Positions 57,742 to 64,000 of a stretch of 64,000 nucleotides of DNA are shown here, in pieces (the first letter of the stretch is position 1; every line of letters starts with the position of its first letter). The position numbers were made by a program, and so were the translations under genes. The DNA lies in NCBI GenBank assembly GCA_028279655.1, contig JANQNH010000008.1, positions 1 to 64,000 on the forward strand. The letters are read 5' to 3'. This DNA is from Candidatus Nanoarchaeia archaeon (GTDB taxonomy: Archaea > Nanobdellota > Nanobdellia > Woesearchaeales > JACPBV01). Under the pieces are notes generated by a model that had not been told where the DNA came from, did no database searches, and saw only the letters and a list, made by a program, of their open reading frames with translations.

Positions 57742-59697
57742 ATGAAAAAGAGGTTGATATTTTTAGTTTTTCTTTTGGTTTTGCCTAATGTTCTTGGTGA
57801 GGAGTGGATCTTTAACAGCGAGCATGTGGAGATGGAGCTGGAAATCTCCAGTAATGTTGAGCTGGTGCCGAAAAGCTCAAAGTATAGTGTTGATTATGTT
57901 ATAGCAAACCTGTCTTTTATTCCCAGGGATGGATTTCAGGAAGAGGTGTTAAGTCTAGAAACAGAGCCATTTACTGAGGTTGAGAATGATGCTGTTATCT
58001 TTAGATGGGATGAGCCAGAAGAGAAGAAGCTGGACTATAGCCTTAAAAGTGATATCAGGACATTCAACAAGATTGTCAGGATCAGGGACAAGGTGAGTTT
58101 CCCACTAAGGGATGTACCTGAGGATGTTATGTATTATACAAGAGCCTCTGAGAGTATCGATTCAGATGACAAGGATGTTGTGAAGCTAGGTTCTGAGATA
58201 ATCCAGGGAGAAGATGATCTTTATGCTGTTGTCTTTAAATTGGGAGAGTGGACAAAGGAGAATATAGACTATGACCTTAGTACTTTAACAGAGAGCGTAT
58301 CCCAGAAGGCTTCTTGGGTATTGAGAAACAGAGAGGGTGTGTGTGATGAGTTGACTAATCTATTTATCGCTATGAACCGTGCCCTGGGGATCCCTGCTAA
58401 GTTTGTATCTGGTGTTGCTTATACCAATGCTGATGATTTTGAGGAGGGTTTTGGCCCTCATGGATGGGCTGAGGTCTATTTTCCTGATTATGGGTGGGTT
58501 CCTTTTGATGTTACCTATGGAGAGTTTGGTTTTGTTGATGCTGGACATATAAAGCTTAAGGAGAGCCTGGATGTAAGCCAGGCAAGCACCCAGTTCCAGT
58601 GGATGGGGGAGAATGTCGATATCAAGACCCGTCAGTTAGATATCAAGACAACTGTGAAGGACAAAGGAGGGAGTATTGGGAAGCTTATATCTGTTCGAGC
58701 CAGAGCTGTAAAAGGTAAGGTTGGTTTTGGAAGCTATAACCTTATTGAGGTTGATCTTGAGAACCTCAAGGACTACTACGTTGCTACAGAGCTAAGGTTG
58801 TCAAAGCCCAAGGAGATAGAGGTTATCGGAGAGGAGGAAAAGGTGATTTTACTGGAGCCTGGGGAGGAGAAGAAGATCAACTGGATAGTAAGAGTAAGTG
58901 ATGATCTGGAAGGGGGTTTTGTTTATACCTTCCCATTTGTAATTAATTCTGTAAGGAATGTATCTTCATACTTTAATTTTGATGTTGTTGAAGATGGGAA
59001 GGAGTTCAGCCTAGAGGGAATGGAAACTTTGGTCAAGGAAAATGAGGAAGAAAAGAGCTTTTTGGGAAGGGTTGATCTAAGATGCGGCTCGGATAAGGAA
59101 GGCATCTATGAGTATGAGAACGCTATGGTGGAGTGTAATGTCAAGAATATAGGGAACATCTATCTGGAGGAGTTGAATGTTTGTTTGGAATCTGACTGTA
59201 GGGAACTGGAACTGGGGATTACACAGGAGGAAGAGGTAAGCTTTAACTTTAAGCCTGTTTCTGCGGGGAGGCAGGAGATAGTGGTGAAGGCCAGCAATCC
59301 TGATGTGAGCAAGAACAGTATTTTTGATATCACTGTATATGATGAACCTTCAATAGAGATCGATGAGATAACATATCCTGAGGAGGTAAGATATAAGGAG
59401 GTTTTTGAGCTGTCCTTTATCCTGGATAAGAGATCCAAGTTTGCACCCTCTGATGTTAATATCAGGATAGCGCCTGTTGGCAAGGAGTGGGAGCTCAACC
59501 AGCTCAATGAGAACAGGAAGTTTGTATTGAAGATGTATGGAAGTGAACTAAACGTAGGGGAGAATAATTTTCAGATCCTTATCAAGTATAAGGATAAAAG
59601 AGGAAAGGACTATTCTGTCAGTGAGGAGTTTAGCATCAGTCTGGTCGATGTTGGATTTTTCCAGAGAATCATCATATTTTTCAAGAATCTGTTTTAG
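57742..59697 (+). CDS. secreted transglutaminase-like protein
   Basis: 651 residues. Signal peptide (LIFLVFLLVLPNVLG), then a transglutaminase-type core: REGVCDELTNLFIAMNRALGIPAKFVSG (catalytic cysteine near 210), GPHGWAEVYFPDYGWVPFDVTYGEFG (histidine and aspartate). Two or three Ig-like beta domains follow. The last 13 residues are FFQRIIIFFKNLF, shared in pattern with the element's lipoprotein at 41222. Acts outside the cell as a protease or crosslinker; substrate unknown. Confidence 0.85.
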   Translation: MKKRLIFLVFLLVLPNVLGEEWIFNSEHVEMELEISSNVELVPKSSKYSVDYVIANLSFIPRDGFQEEVLSLETEPFTEVENDAVIFRWDEPEEKKLDYSLKSDIRTFNKIVRIRDKVSFPLRDVPEDVMYYTRASESIDSDDKDVVKLGSEIIQGEDDLYAVVFKLGEWTKENIDYDLSTLTESVSQKASWVLRNREGVCDELTNLFIAMNRALGIPAKFVSGVAYTNADDFEEGFGPHGWAEVYFPDYGWVPFDVTYGEFGFVDAGHIKLKESLDVSQASTQFQWMGENVDIKTRQLDIKTTVKDKGGSIGKLISVRARAVKGKVGFGSYNLIEVDLENLKDYYVATELRLSKPKEIEVIGEEEKVILLEPGEEKKINWIVRVSDDLEGGFVYTFPFVINSVRNVSSYFNFDVVEDGKEFSLEGMETLVKENEEEKSFLGRVDLRCGSDKEGIYEYENAMVECNVKNIGNIYLEELNVCLESDCRELELGITQEEEVSFNFKPVSAGRQEIVVKASNPDVSKNSIFDITVYDEPSIEIDEITYPEEVRYKEVFELSFILDKRSKFAPSDVNIRIAPVGKEWELNQLNENRKFVLKMYGSELNVGENNFQILIKYKDKRGKDYSVSEEFSISLVDVGFFQRIIIFFKNLF

Positions 59698-59704
59698 GTG
59701 TTGA

Positions 59705-60559
59705 ATGAATAAACTTGCGAAAAAAGCAACTATCCTGGGGATAGTTGGGAATATTGTACTTTTTTTGTTGAAGACCATAGTTGGTATTGCGTATGGCAGC
59801 ATAGCTGTCATATCGGATGCTATCAATTCTTTTACAGATATAATTGCATCAATTATCGTTTTTATCAGCGTCAAGGTATCTTCAAAAATGGCTGACGATG
59901 GGCATCCTTTCGGACATCACAGGGCTGAGCCTATTGCTGGACTGATAGTTGCTATATTTACAGGGATATTGGGGTTTGAGGTAATAATCATTGCTTTCAA
60001 TAAGCTACTAATTGGAGATGGTTTTGTCAGAGGTATTGCCCCTATTATTGTCATGGGGTTTACTCTTGTGGTAAAGTTTGGCATGTATATCTATTGTGTT
60101 AAGGTCGGGAGAGAAGTTAAGAGTACTGCAATAATGGCTAGTGCTAAAGACCATAGGAATGATGTGTTGATATCTTTGGCTGCTCTGCTCGGTGTTTCCG
60201 GAGCCTATGTGGGATATGGTTTTCTGGATCCTTTGGTTGCCCTGTTGATAGGGGGGTGGGTAATATATTCTGGGTATGAGATAGGTGTAGATAACATTAA
60301 GTTTCTGATGGGAGAGGCCCCTTCTCTGGAATTGATGGAAAAGATCAAGGATAATGCCTTGAAGTGTGGTGGGGTAAAGGGCATCAATGATGTAAGGGCA
60401 CATTATGTAGGGGTGCTGTTACAGGTGGAGGTCCATATCGAAGTGGATAGGAAACTAACCATATATAGAGCGCATTCTATTGGAAAGAAGGTGCAGCATT
60501 GTATAGAGAATATGGAAGATGTTGACAGAGCCTTTGTGCATATAGATCCTGTTAGTTGA
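59705..60559 (+). CDS. cation diffusion facilitator family transporter
   Basis: 284 residues with six helices and a cytoplasmic C-terminal domain. Metal-site motifs SDAINSFTD (helix 2), HPFGHHRAEPIAGL (after helix 2) and AKDHRNDVLISLAAL (helix 5) are typical of CDF zinc/iron/manganese exporters. Seven bases after the transglutaminase, so probably co-transcribed. Confidence 0.92.
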   Translation: MNKLAKKATILGIVGNIVLFLLKTIVGIAYGSIAVISDAINSFTDIIASIIVFISVKVSSKMADDGHPFGHHRAEPIAGLIVAIFTGILGFEVIIIAFNKLLIGDGFVRGIAPIIVMGFTLVVKFGMYIYCVKVGREVKSTAIMASAKDHRNDVLISLAALLGVSGAYVGYGFLDPLVALLIGGWVIYSGYEIGVDNIKFLMGEAPSLELMEKIKDNALKCGGVKGINDVRAHYVGVLLQVEVHIEVDRKLTIYRAHSIGKKVQHCIENMEDVDRAFVHIDPVS

Positions 60560-60602
60560 GTTCTTATTTAGTTCATAACAATATTGGATTATTATTCTTT
60601 GG

Positions 60603-60711
60603 AAAACCCAATAATAATAATGGGCCGTCCGATTCTTCGCTTCGCTCAGAACCGGGTGGGGCACCCCGTAGGGGGCAACCCCCTCCCCACCGGCAATTAT
60701 TGTTGGGTTTT
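60603..60711. repeat. palindromic element, family B, copy 4
   Basis: Outer arms aaaacccaataataataat and attattgttgggtttt; inner attcttcgcttcgctcagaa and ggtggggcaccccgtaggggg..ccccctccccacc. ggcaccccgtagggggcaac is identical to a string in the copy at 15612. Confidence 0.8.
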
Positions 60712-60747
60712 CTCTTTTTCTTATTTTTTCATAAAAAAACCAAAAGA

Positions 60748-60798
60748 TTTATATATAGTATACCTAATTATAGTTAAATATACCAAGGTATACCTTAA
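60748..60798 (+). promoter_or_regulatory. promoter with three phased TATACC boxes
   Basis: TATA-like tttatatatag at 60748-60758, then TATACC at 60759-60764, 60779-60784 and 60789-60794, spaced 20 and 10 bases, that is, on one face of the helix. They directly precede the gene with four ribbon-helix-helix units. Confidence 0.5.
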
Positions 60799-61389
60799 AT
60801 GGAAGAAAAGTCGACAACTATACAGATTTCTAAGGATATAGTTAGTGAGCTGGCTAAGATTAAGGTGCATCGTAGGCAACCATACGATGAGGTTATTTCT
60901 AGACTTGTTGGGCTCTATGGAAAAGAGGATTTGGAGGTGAAAACCAGAACTTTAGAGGGAGAGGGCAGCACTATAAAACTTTCCAGACCGGTTGTAGGGA
61001 AGATAGCTGAGTTGAAAGTGCATCCCCGCCAGGCTTATGAGGAGGTGATTGCTGGCCTTGTTGAGCTGTATAAGAAAAGTAATCTTATCGAGGAGGAAAG
61101 AGAGATTTATTCTGAGAAGAGAAGTATCACTACAATAAAGATTTCTAGGAAAGTTGTTAGGATTTTGAGATCTCTGAAGGTTCATCCAAGGCAAGCCTAC
61201 GATGAGATCATCCTAAAGCTGCTTGAATCTGATATAAGAACTTTAGGAGATATTGAAGAGATCTATGGTGCTGGAGAGATAACTACAATCAAGCTTTCTA
61301 GAAATGTTGTTGCCAGGTTGAGAAGATTGAAGGATCGTCCCAGGCAAGGCTATGGGGAGGTTATCTTTAGGTTATTAAAGAATGGCTAG
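60799..61389 (+). CDS. protein of four tandem ribbon-helix-helix-like domains
   Basis: 196 residues. Four units at about 4-46, 56-98, 110-150 and 161-196 share TTIKLSRxVVxxLxxLKVHPRQAYDEVIxxLLEL: a ribbon strand, helix, turn and second helix. RHH proteins normally act as dimers of single-domain chains, so this one chain may form two pseudo-dimers. It probably binds the three TATACC boxes before its own gene. It overlaps the following giant surface-protein gene by 8 bases. Confidence 0.8.
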   Translation: MEEKSTTIQISKDIVSELAKIKVHRRQPYDEVISRLVGLYGKEDLEVKTRTLEGEGSTIKLSRPVVGKIAELKVHPRQAYEEVIAGLVELYKKSNLIEEEREIYSEKRSITTIKISRKVVRILRSLKVHPRQAYDEIILKLLESDIRTLGDIEEIYGAGEITTIKLSRNVVARLRRLKDRPRQGYGEVIFRLLKNG

Positions 61390-64000
61390 ACGAAATAGAA
61401 GAGGAAAGAGAAGGATCAAGGCAGAGCGAGATATGTTTGTAAAGAACTCTCTGTTTGTAATAATTGCTGTAGTGTTTGGATTGTTGCTTATGTATAACAG
61501 TTCAATGATACCAACCGGATTTGCAACAATCTCTGGAGAGTTTGGTTATACTGATAATGTCTCGATCTGGATAAATGAGAGCCAAAGCTATGAATGGATA
61601 TTGGATAATTTTGGTGATCTGAAGTCTTTAAGGTTGGATGGAAACTCCTCCAAGAACTTTGTCGGTAAGGTATATCTAGAGAGAGATAGGATCAGTTACA
61701 TCATACTGGATAGTTCAAGGTTCGGATCAGAAGGTATAGGGGTAGTTACTGGGATGGCTGTTTTGAATGAGAGTAATGTGAATTATAATGATGTAACAGA
61801 GTTTAATGAAAGTGAAGTTAATGCAGGTGAGACAAATATAACTGAGATTAATTTAACAGAGAATAATGCAACTTCTGTTAATGAGTCCGGCTATGGTGAA
61901 GATGTAGAGAATGCATCAGAGATTTCTGATAATAGGTCTATAAGCATAGATATCTTTGGTGGAGGAAGAAAGAGTATGGAGGAGATGTTCAGGTTTAATA
62001 TAAGCAGCTTATTCAGCTGGGATATTGATTACACAAAGATATGTACCAAATGGGATGTTGGCGAATATTCGGTCTGTTATGGCAGTTCTGACTGTTGTGA
62101 TCTTGTTGGGCTTGAGAGTTACGGGGAATGGAACGATACGTTCTATCTCAGCTATGGAAGATATGATGCTGGACTTAACAATAATGTTGAGGCTCAAGTG
62201 ATATATGCTAACTATTCTGTATCTGTTGATGACCCTTACTCAGATATCCTGTATTCTGAGGTTAAGAGTACAATGGCTGAATTCTATGAAGAGAGGATTG
62301 AGTTCAGTGATGTCTGTATTGAGACCTGCTTATTGGGTGGTTGGAATGATTCATCATATTCACTAAGGATTGAAGTCTCTGAAGGGAATCTTGCGATCAA
62401 CAGCATAAGGTACAGTGTTGAGAAGACGATCAATCTTTCTGATACAAACATTACTGTTAGTGAGGAGTTGATCAAGCCTGATGTTGTCATAAATAAGCCT
62501 GTGAAGTGGATCAAGAGAGTAGGAGTTTCTGAGCCTGTTGTGAATCTTACAATCAATATATCATCTGATGCTCTAAATGTAACGGTAAAGGATGTAAGAA
62601 AGGATAAGATCATTGAGGATGAGAAGGTCAGGATCAATGAAAGCGGAGAGATCAAGAGTGTTGATGAGTATGAGGCAAGTAAGAAAGATAGCAAGGTTAA
62701 GAAGAAGGGTGTTAGATTACTAGCAGTAGGGAAGAAGGAAAAGGAGAAGAAAAAGGATATAGGTATTTTGATAGAAGAGGCTGTTGACTCTATAGAGGTT
62801 GAGTATTATACCGAGGCACCTATCTCTAAGGAGACTGCAATTAAGAGAGGGAAGAGGGTAGTGGTAAGCTCTGATGTTCATTATGAGGATATATTGGCCT
62901 ATACATACCTGGATGATGTTTCCAGGGAAGACATCAGGCTGTACTGGGTTGTCAATGACAGCAAGAGGATGATAGGATTTGATGGTTATGATCAAAATGA
63001 GGATGGACTGATCGACTATATCGAATGGATAGTACCTTCATTGTCTAACCAGACCTACGAGGTTATTATAGAGATAACAAAAGCAGAGCATTTAGACTCC
63101 AATAGGGTACTTATTGAGGATATATATGATTATGTTAGCGTCAAAGACTATAACTGGAGCCCTATTGTGGAGAATAATGAGTATGTGAGGGTTACGTTTG
63201 AACAGGCACTTGACAGTTCAAGGGATATAACAATATATGCCCGCTCTTTCAGTTCTGCTTCCATAGAGGTATATACAGAAGATAGTGATGTTCTGATAAG
63301 CACATTTGAGAATGTTGGACTTGAGGGATGGTATAAGATATATCTTACCTCTTTGAACGGCAGCCATGAGGTGTTTGATCTTAGGTCAATAGGGATAGTA
63401 GAGTATGACTATATCGTAGATCCTATGGTTGGTGTCTCTGGCAATATCAGTCTTGTGGATCCTACCCCTTACAATGACAGTATCCAAGCTACAGATTATG
63501 TTGAGGTTAACATTAGCATTGTAGCTAACCTAAGTGAAGCCAAGTTTAACTGGAATGGGACCAATTACACATTATATAATGATTCCTTGGTACTTATGTA
63601 TAACTTTGATAATATTTCTGCTCTCGGTGAGGACTATAATAATACAGAGAACTATACTGTTTTTGATGCTTCGGTTTATGGGAACAATGGTACTGTAAGT
63701 GGCAATGGTAGCTCCATCACAGGTGCTTTGTGGAATGTATCTGGGAGATTTGGGGGGGGATTTGAGTTTGATGGTGTAGATGATTATATACATATACCTG
63801 CATCTGATGACCTTTCATTTGGAACTGGTAATTTCAGCCTTGCAGCATGGGTAAAAACAGGTTCAAATTCAACCCAGTATGTGATTGACAGGTGGGATTA
63901 TCCAAATGGGAAGGATTCTGAATATGCCATATTTGTGCAAGACGGTTATCCTAATTTCCTAATTAGGGAAACGTTGGATGAGGAGAATGACTATGCTCTT
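61382..64000 (+). CDS. giant LamG-containing surface protein (3' end outside window)
   Basis: 873 codons visible, open at the window edge. Basic N-terminus (RRNRRGKRRIKAERD) then a membrane helix (LFVIIAVVFGLLLMY), so anchored with the bulk outside. A Thr/Asn/Glu-rich stretch (about 120-200), cysteine-bearing beta domains (CTKWDVGEYSVCYGSSDCC), many N-glycosylation sequons, and a LamG/concanavalin domain at the right end (FGGGFEFDGVDDYIHIPASDDLSFGTGNFSLAAWVKT, split here as read). Likely S-layer or adhesin. Confidence 0.8.
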   Translation, partial: MARRNRRGKRRIKAERDMFVKNSLFVIIAVVFGLLLMYNSSMIPTGFATISGEFGYTDNVSIWINESQSYEWILDNFGDLKSLRLDGNSSKNFVGKVYLERDRISYIILDSSRFGSEGIGVVTGMAVLNESNVNYNDVTEFNESEVNAGETNITEINLTENNATSVNESGYGEDVENASEISDNRSISIDIFGGGRKSMEEMFRFNISSLFSWDIDYTKICTKWDVGEYSVCYGSSDCCDLVGLESYGEWNDTFYLSYGRYDAGLNNNVEAQVIYANYSVSVDDPYSDILYSEVKSTMAEFYEERIEFSDVCIETCLLGGWNDSSYSLRIEVSEGNLAINSIRYSVEKTINLSDTNITVSEELIKPDVVINKPVKWIKRVGVSEPVVNLTINISSDALNVTVKDVRKDKIIEDEKVRINESGEIKSVDEYEASKKDSKVKKKGVRLLAVGKKEKEKKKDIGILIEEAVDSIEVEYYTEAPISKETAIKRGKRVVVSSDVHYEDILAYTYLDDVSREDIRLYWVVNDSKRMIGFDGYDQNEDGLIDYIEWIVPSLSNQTYEVIIEITKAEHLDSNRVLIEDIYDYVSVKDYNWSPIVENNEYVRVTFEQALDSSRDITIYARSFSSASIEVYTEDSDVLISTFENVGLEGWYKIYLTSLNGSHEVFDLRSIGIVEYDYIVDPMVGVSGNISLVDPTPYNDSIQATDYVEVNISIVANLSEAKFNWNGTNYTLYNDSLVLMYNFDNISALGEDYNNTENYTVFDASVYGNNGTVSGNGSSITGALWNVSGRFGGGFEFDGVDDYIHIPASDDLSFGTGNFSLAAWVKTGSNSTQYVIDRWDYPNGKDSEYAIFVQDGYPNFLIRETLDEENDYAL

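Overview
The window is AT-rich archaeal DNA. TATA-like boxes sit about 25-30 bases before several start codons (apparently leaderless genes), and strong GGTGAT-type ribosome sites precede others. Markers include an archaeal initiator tRNA beginning with A, NreA, KaiC/RAD55-like ATPases, a TrmB regulator, class III-signal pilins with a FlaI/TadA-like ATPase, archaeal-type RNase HII, and VapBC. The gene mix (short genes, many secreted repeat proteins, bacterial-looking AlaRS and RsmI, a 2-hydroxyacyl-CoA dehydratase-type activase set) fits a DPANN archaeon of the Woesearchaeota/Pacearchaeota kind. That placement is inferred from gene style, not from an rRNA.

Layout. Positions 1-8600 hold a type IV pilus-like locus: three pilin-like genes and a von Willebrand A surface protein on the minus strand, and a coiled-coil protein, the secretion ATPase and two platform proteins on the plus strand. 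Positions 8597-13117 carry RecA-fold (KaiC-like) proteins, small membrane proteins, a structured non-coding stretch and an EF-Tu domain 2-like protein. Positions 13119-24040 carry rsmI-alaS, a dihydrouridine synthase, MgtC, nreA, a DHH phosphoesterase, a hydrolase and a three-gene CoA-activase operon. Positions 24061-33784 hold palindromic elements, a tRNA-Gly with an enlarged D-loop, SMC, VapBC, a TrmB/PEP-swivel-domain pair, RNase HII, a methyltransferase and a free-standing homing endonuclease. From 57.7 kb to the end come a secreted transglutaminase, a cation efflux protein, a protein made of four fused ribbon-helix-helix domains and the start of a giant LamG-containing surface protein.

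Positions about 34218-57398 are an integrated element of about 23.2 kb, set between the initiator tRNA-Met and a tRNA-Ser whose 3' end it abuts. It encodes a tyrosine integrase, a pilin-like structural protein, a set of polytopic membrane proteins, three large exported or anchored proteins, a HerA/FtsK-type ATPase, a DNA methyltransferase, a MazG-like pyrophosphatase, a PD-(D/E)XK nuclease, and many tiny zinc-ribbon, winged-helix and membrane proteins. I recognise no capsid of a known fold and no relaxase. An enveloped (pleomorphic-type) virus or a conjugation-like plasmid are the leading readings. It appears to have integrated through a short core inside its own AbrB-family regulator gene, leaving an N-terminal part at one end and an in-frame zinc-knuckle part at the other.

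Six to seven long imperfect palindromes (110-170 bases, two families) lie in chromosomal intergenic gaps and none lies inside the integrated element. They are the most conspicuous unexplained non-coding feature.
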